A DNA stretch of 29,020 nucleotides. Origin: Bacteroidales bacterium UBA5219. GTDB lineage: Bacteria > Bacteroidota > Bacteroidia > Bacteroidales > ML635J-15. Location of the stretch: positions 20,253 to 49,272 of the forward strand of contig DHVB01000083.1 in the NCBI GenBank assembly GCA_002412425.1. The letters run 5' to 3'. This document shows, piece by piece, positions 8,171 to 15,055 of this stretch; the first letter of the stretch is position 1; every line of letters begins with the position of its first letter. The notes under the pieces are model-generated. The model ran no database searches. It was given only the letters and a program-made list of their open reading frames with translations, and was not told the DNA's origin. A program made the translations under genes and the position numbers.

Positions 8171-9634
8171 GGCTCACCAACTTTTTCTTATGTTTTTAGT
8201 CCATTTTTTGCTGTTCCAACCGATTATCAAGTAAGTTTAATTGTTTCTACTGGATATTATACAGACGATATTACAAAAACTATTACCATATATCCTATGC
8301 CTGGAGTTAGTGTGTCTGTCCCAGACTATGATTATAATGAGTATGTTTGTCATGGAACTTCATTTACTCTTACTGCTAATGGAGCAGAAACTTATTTATG
8401 GTCAACTGGAGAAACTGGCAACGAAATTACTGTTACACTTTCCGAATTTACTGTAATTACTGTTTTTGGTACAGATATCCATTCTTGTGTAAATAGAGAT
8501 AGTATTATGTTTTTTGTTTGGTCAGTTGATACTACGCTAACTAACCACAATCTTTGTGAAGGTGATGTATATGATTTTTATGGAACTGAGATAACTGAAG
8601 CAGGAACATATTATCATACTGTTACATCACCTTATACTGGTTGTGATAATATTGAGCAGCTTGAAGTAACGCTTGCTCCTTATCCTGAGCAAGTTGTGAT
8701 TTTACAAGATCCAGAAGATGGAATTTTACAAGCAGGCACAAGCGGTAGTATAATATTAGAAACTAGTGAAGTTGGAACAAAATATTGTGTTACTGTAGGA
8801 GGTGAACCATATACAGGTCTAATTAATGGAACTGGTTCTATGTTAAGTTTAGGTGGTTTTTTCCCAGCTGGAAGCTATGAAGTGCTAAGTCGTAATCAAT
8901 ATAATTGTTATTTAGTACAAGGAATTGCTAATTTTACAAGCCAAGTAAGTGGTAACTTAGGACAAATAGTTGCTAATGTAACTTTTGGTACTCCTGCAAG
9001 TAATTTCCCGGCTGAGCATGTCAACGTTAAATTGTATAAAACAGAAATAGATATTACAGAAAACGAAGTTATAGTTTTAATGGACCAAAAATTATTAGAT
9101 GGTAATGGGCAAACAGAATTCTTAAATTTAACACCCGGCGATTATTATTTAGGTTCATTTGTTCAATATCCTGAAAATTATAACGTAGCAGAACATGTTT
9201 ACTATCAAGATGCTGTTGTGCATGAAGATGCTATAAGTATTCCAATAGAAGAAGGAACAGTGTTTTTTGCTAGCTTGCATCATGTTTTACTAACAGAAAG
9301 TCAAGGTTCAAACACAATGCAAGGTATTGTCGGAGCTAGTAGTAACAACAGTAAGGGTTTAAATCCAATTGAAGATATGGTTGTTATACTAAAAAATAGT
9401 GATATAAATGAAATTATTGGGGTAAGCGTTACTAGTGATAATGGTCAATATTACTTTGATAATATTCCAGACAATGCTAATATACAGGCTTTTGTAACCA
9501 ATCTTTCATGTCAAAATTATATAGCATTTGAAACGCAAACTACTAGCGACCAAACTTATAATGTTAACTTTATTGTTACCGAAACAAGCATTTATCCAAA
9601 TGATATTACAATGCTTGAAGATATGCAAATTTAA
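8171..9634 (+). CDS. Middle fragment of the interrupted T9SS cargo protein (first ATG at 8297)
   Basis: This in-frame continuation encodes the rest of the PKD-like domain, an Ig/PKD-type segment with repeated Cys residues (SCVNRDS, NLCEGDVYDFYG), a beta-rich region, and a carboxypeptidase-regulatory or SdrD-B-like domain near the end (about 9319-9560, with GQYYFDNIP). The first internal ATG is 8297, but no Shine-Dalgarno or promoter box stands before it, and it falls inside a domain, so independent translation is doubtful. The fragment stops at TAA 9632, just before the sorting domain. Confidence 0.5.
   Translation, partial: GSPTFSYVFSPFFAVPTDYQVSLIVSTGYYTDDITKTITIYPMPGVSVSVPDYDYNEYVCHGTSFTLTANGAETYLWSTGETGNEITVTLSEFTVITVFGTDIHSCVNRDSIMFFVWSVDTTLTNHNLCEGDVYDFYGTEITEAGTYYHTVTSPYTGCDNIEQLEVTLAPYPEQVVILQDPEDGILQAGTSGSIILETSEVGTKYCVTVGGEPYTGLINGTGSMLSLGGFFPAGSYEVLSRNQYNCYLVQGIANFTSQVSGNLGQIVANVTFGTPASNFPAEHVNVKLYKTEIDITENEVIVLMDQKLLDGNGQTEFLNLTPGDYYLGSFVQYPENYNVAEHVYYQDAVVHEDAISIPIEEGTVFFASLHHVLLTESQGSNTMQGIVGASSNNSKGLNPIEDMVVILKNSDINEIIGVSVTSDNGQYYFDNIPDNANIQAFVTNLSCQNYIAFETQTTSDQTYNVNFIVTETSIYPNDITMLEDMQI
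9632..9634 (+). other. Premature in-frame TAA separating the sorting domain
   Basis: The codon falls between the last structural domain (MLEDMQI) and the T9SS type A sorting domain, which begins NIEFTVFPNP in the same frame and runs to the stop at 9863-9865. One base change from CAA, GAA or AAA would explain it. The effect is to remove precisely the export signal. Confidence 0.8.
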
Positions 9635-9862
9635 AATATTGAATTTACTGTGTTTCCAAATCCAGCAAAGGAAGTATTAGGTATAAATTGTGATGTTGAA
9701 AAAGCTATTTTGAAAATTTTTGATATAAATGGAAGACTTGTACTCACAGATTTAGTTTTCTCAAATAGTGAAATAAATATTTCTGAATTGGTTACAGGAA
9801 CTTATATAATTATTTTATCAGCAGAAAATGGTAAAACTGGTGTTCAAAAGTTTGTGAAAGAA
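9635..9862 (+). other. Orphaned T9SS type A C-terminal sorting domain
   Basis: The 76 codons after the second stop encode a typical type A sorting domain: the opening FPNP motif, the middle KIFDINGRLV segment and the closing GTYIIILSAENG...KFVKE. The frame also contains a GTG at 9650, but nothing suggests translation starts there. The region is best read as the lost tail of the gene starting at 7574. Confidence 0.75.
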
Positions 9863-9886
9863 TAAACATTATAGAAATTATTAATC

Positions 9887-9923
9887 AAAAAAAGGCGAAA
9901 CTTTTGATGTTTCGCCTTTTTTT
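9887..9923. terminator. Bidirectional rho-independent terminator
   Basis: The stem ggcgaaac (9894-9901) / gtttcgcc (9909-9916) with a seven-base loop is flanked by seven A residues before and at least seven T residues after, giving a 15-base-pair hairpin that ends in a U tract when read from either strand. It lies between the T9SS gene (plus) and the rplI end of the ribosomal operon (minus) and can serve both. Confidence 0.9.
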
Positions 9924-9941
9924 TATAGATACATTATTTTT

Positions 9942-10391
9942 TTATTCTTCTGAGTAAACTTCAAAAGGAACAACAACTTTAATGTTTTTGTAAATTTTTA
10001 CATTTGCTTCGTAATTTCCAACTTCTTTAATGGCTTCGCCTTTTAAAGTTATATTTTTACGTTCAATGTTAAAGCCTTCTTTTTCAAGAGCTTCGGCAAT
10101 CATAACAGTATTGATTGAACCAAAAATTTTGCCAGTAGAGCTGGTTTTTGTTCCAATTCTTAATGATAAACCCTTCATTTTTTCTGCAACAACTTCAGCA
10201 TCTTCGCGAAGTTTAGCTTCTTTATGTGCTTTTTGTTTCATGTTTTCTTCATGAACTTTTTTAGCAGAAGCGGTAGCCATAATTGCATAACCTTGAGGTA
10301 TAAGATAATTTCTGGCATATCCAGGTTTTACATTAACTATTTCGTCTTTATGTCCTAGATTATCAACGTCTTGTTTTAATATAATTTCCAT
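9942..10391 (-). CDS. rplI: 50S ribosomal protein L9 (bL9)
   Basis: This 149-residue protein is full-length bL9. It has the N-terminal RNA-binding domain (MEIILKQDVDNLGHK, then VNVKPGYARNYLIPQGYA), the long connecting helix (about 42-75, rich in Lys and Glu) and the C-terminal domain. It binds 23S rRNA near the L1 stalk. It is the last gene of an rpsF-rpsR-rplI operon. A perfect GGAGG (10399-10403) stands seven bases before the ATG, within the 17-base gap after rpsR. This is notable because most genes in the window have no Shine-Dalgarno. The operon ends at the bidirectional terminator. Confidence 0.97.
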   Translation of the reverse strand: MEIILKQDVDNLGHKDEIVNVKPGYARNYLIPQGYAIMATASAKKVHEENMKQKAHKEAKLREDAEVVAEKMKGLSLRIGTKTSSTGKIFGSINTVMIAEALEKEGFNIERKNITLKGEAIKEVGNYEANVKIYKNIKVVVPFEVYSEE

Positions 10392-10398
10392 TTCTTGT

Positions 10399-10403
10399 CC
10401 TCC
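10399..10403 (-). promoter_or_regulatory. Shine-Dalgarno site of rplI
   Basis: GGAGG on the minus strand lies seven bases before the rplI ATG, the same spacing as the site before rpsR. Strong sites of this kind are not seen before the other protein genes of this window. Confidence 0.75.
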
Positions 10404-10408
10404 AAATT

Positions 10409-10672
10409 TTATTTCATCATATCTGTAACGTAAGGTAGTAATGCTAAATGTCTTGCTCTTTTTACAGACTGTGCAACTTTACGTTGAAATTTTAATGATG
10501 TTCCGGTTATTCTACGTGGTAAAATTTTTCCTTGTTCGTTTAAAAATCTTTTCAAAAATTGTGGATCTTTATAATCTACATATTTTATGCGATTTCTTAA
10601 AAAACGGCAGTATTTTTTCTTTTTAACTTCAACTGCTAGTGGTGTCAAATATCTAATATCATTTTGTGCCAT
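10409..10672 (-). CDS. rpsR: 30S ribosomal protein S18 (bS18)
   Basis: This 87-residue protein is bS18, recognised by KKKYCRFLRN, IKYVDYKDPQFLKRFLNEQGKILPRR-type sequence and the conserved tail region KRARHLALLPY. It binds bS6 and 16S rRNA at the platform of the small subunit. In Bacteroidota ribosomes, bS18 with bS6 and bS21 forms the pocket that hides the 16S anti-Shine-Dalgarno. The gene begins two bases after the rpsF stop. It is preceded by AAAGGAGG, an eight-base complement to the anti-SD formed by the last codons of rpsF. This allows both translational coupling and feedback on the ribosomal proteins that cover the anti-SD. Confidence 0.97.
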   Translation of the reverse strand: MAQNDIRYLTPLAVEVKKKKYCRFLRNRIKYVDYKDPQFLKRFLNEQGKILPRRITGTSLKFQRKVAQSVKRARHLALLPYVTDMMK

Positions 10673-10674
10673 AA

Positions 10675-11049
10675 TTACGCCTCCTTTTGATTTTGTTCGT
10701 TTTTATTTTCAGCAGTTTTGCTGTTCATTTTTCTTTTTTTCTCACTATAGGCAATAGCGTGTTTGTCCATTTTAAAGGTTAAAAAACGCATAATTCTTTC
10801 ATCACGTCTAAACTCTGTTTCAAGTTTGTTGATAAATTCACCTTCAGATCTGAATTCAAACAAGTAATAAAAACCTGTTGACTTTTTCTTGATTGGGTAA
10901 GCAAGCTTTTTCAAGCCCCAATCTTCTTCATGAATTAATTCACCGTTGTTGTCGGTAATAATTCTTCTAAATTTGTTAACCGCTTCCTTCATCTGTGCTT
11001 CAGACAAAACGGGAGTTGCAATGAAAACGGTTTCGTACTGATTAATCAT
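10675..11049 (-). CDS. rpsF: 30S ribosomal protein S6 (bS6)
   Basis: This 124-residue protein is bS6: MINQYETVFIATPVLSE at the start, the conserved WGLKKLAYPIKKKSTGFYYLFEF segment, and the RRDERIMRFLTFK strand. A Lys/Glu/Asn-rich tail (about 105-124) is typical of Bacteroidota bS6. It pairs with bS18 on the small-subunit platform. It is the first gene of the operon and, unlike rpsR and rplI, has no clear Shine-Dalgarno before its ATG. The likely promoter box is at 11099-11106. Confidence 0.97.
   Translation of the reverse strand: MINQYETVFIATPVLSEAQMKEAVNKFRRIITDNNGELIHEEDWGLKKLAYPIKKKSTGFYYLFEFRSEGEFINKLETEFRRDERIMRFLTFKMDKHAIAYSEKKRKMNSKTAENKNEQNQKEA
10680..10687 (-). promoter_or_regulatory. 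Extended Shine-Dalgarno site of rpsR inside the end of rpsF
   Basis: On the minus strand the sequence is AAAGGAGG, fully complementary to the CCUCCUUU anti-SD at the 3' end of 16S rRNA, with seven bases between it and the rpsR ATG. It is encoded within the Lys-Glu-Ala codons that end rpsF. Confidence 0.8.
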
Positions 11050-11098
11050 AATTCTTACAATTTTCTAATTAATAAATTTTTTAAAGTTTTTCGAGTTG

Positions 11099-11106
11099 CA
11101 AAAATA
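11099..11106 (-). promoter_or_regulatory. Candidate -7 box of the rpsF-rpsR-rplI operon
   Basis: Read on the minus strand this is TATTTTTG, matching TAnnTTTG. It lies 49 bases before the rpsF ATG. No clear -33 TTTG is present at 18-20 bases. Confidence 0.45.
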
Positions 11107-11171
11107 TAACATTTTATTGAATTATAAAATATTTTATTAAACTTTTCTGTTTTTTTAATTTTCTAAAATAA

Positions 11172-11206
11172 TTTGACAGAAATAAATGTAGTTGTTCATA
11201 ATTTTG
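11172..11206 (+). promoter_or_regulatory. Candidate promoter of the first O-antigen ligase-like gene
   Basis: TAATTTTG (11199-11206) matches the -7 consensus. A TTTG (11172-11175), part of TTTGACA, lies 23 bases further upstream, slightly farther than the usual 18-20. A second -7-like match, TAGTTTTG, occurs at 11219-11226 but ends only four bases before the ATG. Confidence 0.4.
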
Positions 11207-11230
11207 TTTGAAAATTGTTAGTTTTGCTTC

Positions 11231-12472
11231 ATGAAACAAAACTTAGATAAAATAGAGTTGTTTTCACTATGCTTTATAGCGTTTTTAATGCCTCTGAACG
11301 TTAAAGTCGCTTCAGTTTTTATTGCATTATTACTTGTAATTGCGTTCTTGAAAAAAGAAAATTATAGCAATTTTAAAAAAATGCTAAAAACACCTGCTTT
11401 TTACATCTTGATTTCACCATATTTGTTTTTTTTATTAGGATTAATCAATACTGAATATTTGAGAGATGGCAAAATTCAGGCTGAACTAGCACTTTCTTTA
11501 CTCGTGTTTCCAATTATATTTACTGCTTTTAAATCAAATAAAATAGAAAATGCACATAGCTATATTTTTAGTTTTTTTATAATTAGTCTTATAGTTGCAT
11601 ATTTAACATGTTTAAGTGTTGCAATACCAAGATTTATAGTGGACAATAATTATGAATACTTTTTTTATCAAGAATTTAGTACAATAATTTCAGGAGCTCA
11701 TCATCTGTCTTATTTTGTGCTTTTTGGGATAGTAATTTTAATTTCTAACTTACTTGGCGAAACTAGTTTGTGTTTTTATGAAAATAAATATTTATGGGTA
11801 AAAATACTATCACTTGTTATCTTATCAATATTCTTGTTTCAGTTATCTAGTAAGGCAACAATTATTCTGTTTGTGATGATTAGCTTTATTGTTTTTGTTT
11901 ATATTGTAATAAAAAAAATTCTAGCTTTAAAATATGCTTTGGCAATAATTTCTATAGTTATTTTATTTGCTACGATTGGATTTTCAACCCAAAAAGTAAA
12001 TTTAAGATTTTCTAGATTCATAGATGTGATTTTTAAAAGAGAAGAATTTAATCCCAAAAGAGCAGAATCAACAGCATTAAGAATATCTGCATTAAAAACA
12101 GCTAAGGCTGTTGCTAAAGATAATTTTTGGTTTGGTACGGGTACTGGAGATTTGCTTTATGAAATGAATGATTATTATAAGGAAAATTATTTGCAAGCAG
12201 CTTATATTAAGTATGTTAGCCCCCATAATCAATTTTTGAGAACTTTTGCTATGCATGGAATTTTTGGATTATTGTCCTTAATTTCTGTGTTTGTATTGAT
12301 GATTTATAATGCTGTAAAACAAAAAAGTTTTTTTTTGTGGATGTGGATTTTGATGATGTTGGTCTTGTTTAACGTTGAAGATATGTTTGGTATTCAATGC
12401 GGTGTGGTATTTTTTAGTTATTTTACATCTTTATTGTTATTAAATTTTGACTCAAATAATATAAAAACATAA
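11231..12472 (+). CDS. O-antigen ligase/polymerase-like membrane protein (copy 1)
   Basis: This 413-residue polytopic membrane protein has about ten or more hydrophobic segments spread over its length. It has a large loop after about residue 265 containing FWFGTGTGD and then SPHNQFLRTFAMHG. That HNQFL-type motif is characteristic of the Wzy_C / WaaL superfamily, which joins or polymerises O-antigen or other glycans at the periplasmic face of the inner membrane. The gene is the first of two tandem paralogues (see 12495-13748), with the same loop motifs and clear similarity from the N-terminus (DKIELFSLCFIAFLMP) to the C-terminal FNVEDMFG. Whether it acts as ligase or polymerase cannot be decided here. 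No Shine-Dalgarno is seen. Confidence 0.85.
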   Translation: MKQNLDKIELFSLCFIAFLMPLNVKVASVFIALLLVIAFLKKENYSNFKKMLKTPAFYILISPYLFFLLGLINTEYLRDGKIQAELALSLLVFPIIFTAFKSNKIENAHSYIFSFFIISLIVAYLTCLSVAIPRFIVDNNYEYFFYQEFSTIISGAHHLSYFVLFGIVILISNLLGETSLCFYENKYLWVKILSLVILSIFLFQLSSKATIILFVMISFIVFVYIVIKKILALKYALAIISIVILFATIGFSTQKVNLRFSRFIDVIFKREEFNPKRAESTALRISALKTAKAVAKDNFWFGTGTGDLLYEMNDYYKENYLQAAYIKYVSPHNQFLRTFAMHGIFGLLSLISVFVLMIYNAVKQKSFFLWMWILMMLVLFNVEDMFGIQCGVVFFSYFTSLLLLNFDSNNIKT

Positions 12473-12480
12473 TAAATTAG

Positions 12481-12488
12481 TAATTTTG
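12481..12488 (+). promoter_or_regulatory. Candidate -7 box directly before the second ligase-like gene
   Basis: TAATTTTG matches TAnnTTTG and ends six bases before the ATG at 12495. If used, transcription would begin almost at the start codon. No -33 TTTG is found at the usual spacing, so read-through from the upstream gene remains the simpler source of transcript. Confidence 0.3.
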
Positions 12489-12494
12489 CATTAT

Positions 12495-13748
12495 ATGAGA
12501 ATAGTATTAGATAAATTTGAGCTTTTTTTGTTGTGCTTCATCGCGTTTGTTATCCCTGTAAGCATAAAGTTTAGCTCTGTACCAATGATACTATTATTTA
12601 TTATTGCTTTATTGAAAAAAGATAATCATCCATATTTAATAAAAGCATTAAAAAGTCCAAGTTTTTATATTTTAATTATTCCATATATATTTTTGTGGCT
12701 TGGTTTGCTAAATTCAGAAAATATAGATACAGGATTGACCTATATTATTCGAGCAAGTTCTTTGGTTTTGTTCCCAGTGATTTTTGCAGCTTTTCAATCA
12801 AATAAAGCTAAATATAAAAACGAATTAATATTTTCAAGTTTTATTTTGGGAGTTTTAGTTTTATATATTATTTGTTTAAATCATGCTATCCCAGTTTATT
12901 TAGCGAAAAAAGATTATAATGTGTTCTTTTATCAAGAATTTAGTGAAGTTGTTACTGGACCACATCACATGTCTTATTTTGTTATTTTTGCATTAGTTAT
13001 ACTTATTTCAAATTTATTAGAAAGAACAAGCTTACCTCTGTATAAAAAAAGATATTTGTGGCTGAAAGTTTTTCTTATTTTAATTTTTTCAGTGTTCTTA
13101 TTTCAGTTGTCGAGTAAGGCAACAATAATTTTGTATATATTAATTTCGTTTTTTGTTATTGTATTTAGTTTATATAAAAAATTAATTTCGCTTAAAATAG
13201 CAATTCCTATTGTTGTTTTAACATTTGCAATAATTACCTTTGGTTTATCAACCGATAAGGCACAACTTCGCTTTTTAAATCTAAAAAAAGGCTTACAAAG
13301 CCAAAATAATATTGACCATAAAAGTCAGGAATCAACAGTATTGCGTATAGTTGCATATAAAGCAGGAGGCGATTTAATAAAAAATAATTTTTGGTTTGGA
13401 GTAGGAACAGGAGATATAATTCAAGAATTGGATAAATTCTATTTAGAAAATGATTATCAAAAGGCATATGCTTTGCATACAGATCCTCATAATCAGTTTG
13501 TTAGAACTTTTGCAAGCAATGGTGTTTTTGCTTTTTTAGGTTTAGTGTCTATATTTGTTTTAATTTTTTATAAAGCAATAAGAAAAAAACATTTTTTATT
13601 ATTATTGTGGGGACTAATTTGCTTAGTCTTATTTAATGTGGAAGATATGTTCAGTTATCAAAGAGGAGTTATGTTCTTTTCGTTTTTTACTTCCTATTTT
13701 ATTTTTAATTTAGATCTTTCTAATAACAACCAAAGTATAAATACTTAA
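12495..13748 (+). CDS. O-antigen ligase/polymerase-like membrane protein (copy 2)
   Basis: This 417-residue polytopic membrane protein is a tandem paralogue of the gene just upstream. It shares the N-terminal DKFELFLLCFIAFVIP, FQLSSKATIIL, the motif NNFWFGVGTGD, the signature DPHNQFVRTFASNG and the C-terminal FNVEDMFS. It belongs to the Wzy_C / WaaL superfamily. A TTG at 12486 would add three residues, but the ATG at 12495 is preferred. The gap to the previous gene is 22 bases and to the methyltransferase gene only three, so the three probably form one unit. The two copies have diverged widely while keeping the loop motifs, suggesting two separate substrates or roles (for example polymerase and ligase). 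Confidence 0.85.
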   Translation: MRIVLDKFELFLLCFIAFVIPVSIKFSSVPMILLFIIALLKKDNHPYLIKALKSPSFYILIIPYIFLWLGLLNSENIDTGLTYIIRASSLVLFPVIFAAFQSNKAKYKNELIFSSFILGVLVLYIICLNHAIPVYLAKKDYNVFFYQEFSEVVTGPHHMSYFVIFALVILISNLLERTSLPLYKKRYLWLKVFLILIFSVFLFQLSSKATIILYILISFFVIVFSLYKKLISLKIAIPIVVLTFAIITFGLSTDKAQLRFLNLKKGLQSQNNIDHKSQESTVLRIVAYKAGGDLIKNNFWFGVGTGDIIQELDKFYLENDYQKAYALHTDPHNQFVRTFASNGVFAFLGLVSIFVLIFYKAIRKKHFLLLLWGLICLVLFNVEDMFSYQRGVMFFSFFTSYFIFNLDLSNNNQSINT

Positions 13749-13751
13749 TTT

Positions 13752-14558
13752 ATGATTACTAAAATTGATAGTCCAAATAATCAGCTTATAAAGGAAGTTT
13801 TAAACTTGCAATTAAAATCCAAGGAAAGAAAAAAAACAGGTAAAATCCTAATCGAAGGATTAAAAGAAATAAGTTTAGCTATTAAATTTAATGTAAGTAT
13901 TGAAAAAATATTGTTTTGCCCCGAAATTATAGATTTGGATTCTGTAAAAGAACTAATAGGGGAGCAGTATCATTTGGCAAGAAAATATGAACTTAGCAAA
14001 AAAGCTTTTTCTAAAATTTCATATAGAGAAACAACAGGAGGAATTGTTGTAATTGCAAAAGCACTTTCTATAAGTTTAACAGATATAAAAGTTGACAGAA
14101 AATCTTTGTTTATTATTTTGGAATCTGTTGAAAAACCTGGAAATCTTGGTGCTATTGCCAGAATTGCAGATGCAGCACAAGTTGATGCTATAATTGTATG
14201 TAACCCGCTGAGTGATGTTTATAATCCAAATGCTATTAGAGCCAGTTTAGGTTGTGTGTTTTCTGTAAAAATTGCTAATTCCGACACAGACTCTGTTTTA
14301 AAGTGGTTAAAAGAAAATAATATCACTTCTTATGCCGCAGAATTACAAGCCACAGAATTTTATCATAATTGCGATTTTTCAAGATCTTCAGCTATAGTAT
14401 TTGGAACAGAGGCTTTTGGCTTGTCTCAAAAATGGATTGATTCGGCAGATAAAAGAATTAAAATTCCAATGTTGGGAAGTATTGATTCTTTAAATGTTGC
14501 AAACTCTGTAGCAATAATTACTTTTGAGGCTAGACGACAATTAAATTTTCTGGTTTGA
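13752..14558 (+). CDS. SpoU/TrmH-family RNA 2'-O-methyltransferase
   Basis: This 268-residue protein is a SPOUT-class methyltransferase that puts a methyl group from S-adenosylmethionine on a ribose 2'-OH of rRNA or tRNA. The N-terminal 100 residues form the small RNA-binding domain seen in RlmB/TrmH-like proteins. The catalytic part shows the three family motifs: EKPGNLGAIARIADA (motif 1), FGTEAFGLS (motif 2) and SLNVANSVAI (motif 3, forming the trefoil-knot cofactor site). Motif 2 reads TEAFGLS where SEGxGLS is common, which is probably tolerated. It begins three bases after the preceding membrane protein gene. The exact target nucleotide cannot be assigned. Confidence 0.92.
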   Translation: MITKIDSPNNQLIKEVLNLQLKSKERKKTGKILIEGLKEISLAIKFNVSIEKILFCPEIIDLDSVKELIGEQYHLARKYELSKKAFSKISYRETTGGIVVIAKALSISLTDIKVDRKSLFIILESVEKPGNLGAIARIADAAQVDAIIVCNPLSDVYNPNAIRASLGCVFSVKIANSDTDSVLKWLKENNITSYAAELQATEFYHNCDFSRSSAIVFGTEAFGLSQKWIDSADKRIKIPMLGSIDSLNVANSVAIITFEARRQLNFLV

Positions 14559-14561
14559 TTA

Positions 14562-14592
14562 TTGTAGTATAATTTAGTAATGTTTAAATTTG
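14562..14592 (+). promoter_or_regulatory. Candidate promoter of the small secreted protein gene
   Basis: TAAATTTG (14585-14592) matches the -7 consensus, with TTG (14562-14564) 20 bases upstream. The box ends seven bases before the ATG at 14600, so the transcript would have little or no leader. Confidence 0.45.
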
Positions 14593-14599
14593 AATTATA

Positions 14600-15055
14600 A
14601 TGAAGAATTTTAAAATATTTTATTTGTTAAATGTGTTGATTTTCATGACATTTTGTAGCAATCAATTGTTTTCTCAAACTAAAGCTTTTGTAGAAATCAC
14701 TGCAAAAACTAAACAATCTTATCTTGATAGAGGATATACATTGGTGGATTTTAAAAGCGATTCGATTATTGATACGAAACCTTTAGTTTCTTCAGACATA
14801 GTCTTGAACTATAAAACCTATTATATTGTACATGTTCAAGTTGATGCTTGTGCTTATTGTGAATATAACCTGTATTTTGTTGATACAGAAAATGTTATGA
14901 CTGAGTTAGAACCAGAGATTGTTGTGGAAAACAATTTAAAACAAGCAATTTATAGATTTGATAATGAAGAAAATTCTAAAGGAAAATATGTTGTGCTATT
15001 AAATTCAAAACTTCCTTATTATGCAAATATTTTTGTGTTTAAGAAGAAATTTTAA
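14600..15055 (+). CDS. Secreted protein of unknown function
   Basis: This 151-residue protein has a signal peptide (about 1-26, ending QLFSQ). The mature part of about 125 residues has predicted beta-rich character and one CAYC pair (HVQVDACAYCEYNLYFVD). The CxxC is spaced like a thioredoxin-type or metal-binding pair, but no thioredoxin fold is evident. I do not recognise the family. The gene has its own promoter-like box. Its stop codon overlaps, tail to tail, the stop of the OmpA-family gene on the other strand (shared TTAA at 15052-15055). Being next to the porP/OmpA locus hints at an envelope role but does not prove it. Confidence 0.75.
   Translation: MKNFKIFYLLNVLIFMTFCSNQLFSQTKAFVEITAKTKQSYLDRGYTLVDFKSDSIIDTKPLVSSDIVLNYKTYYIVHVQVDACAYCEYNLYFVDTENVMTELEPEIVVENNLKQAIYRFDNEENSKGKYVVLLNSKLPYYANIFVFKKKF

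Larger units (their letters stand above)
7574..9865 (+). pseudogene. T9SS type A cargo protein, one frame broken by two in-frame stop codons
   Basis: One continuous reading frame of 764 codons runs from ATG 7574 to TAA 9865, broken only by TAG at 8168-8170 (codon 199) and TAA at 9632-9634 (codon 687). There is no frameshift. Protein similarity carries straight across each stop. The PKD-like domain begins before the first stop (ADFTWTGNQC) and ends after it (GSPTFSYVF). The C-terminal sorting domain (FPNPAKEV, ending QKFVKE) begins a few residues after the second stop. A signal peptide (MKRLIFTFSILVFSFSLNAQ) opens the frame. As written, no product can carry both the Sec signal and the T9SS signal, so export should fail. 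It could be a recently decaying pseudogene, a sequencing or assembly error, or a gene needing stop readthrough. The start at 7574, rather than an in-frame upstream codon, is set by the signal peptide. Confidence 0.8.

Noticed and set aside
7267..9634. TAG (and TAA) recoded as sense codons in this organism
   Set aside because: The C25 gene ends at TAG right after a complete sorting domain and most other genes end at TAA. The two interruptions use different stop codons, so a code change does not explain them.
9650..9865. Independent 71-codon gene
   Set aside because: It begins with GTG inside a T9SS sorting domain and is in frame with the gene starting at 7574. It is the tail of that gene.
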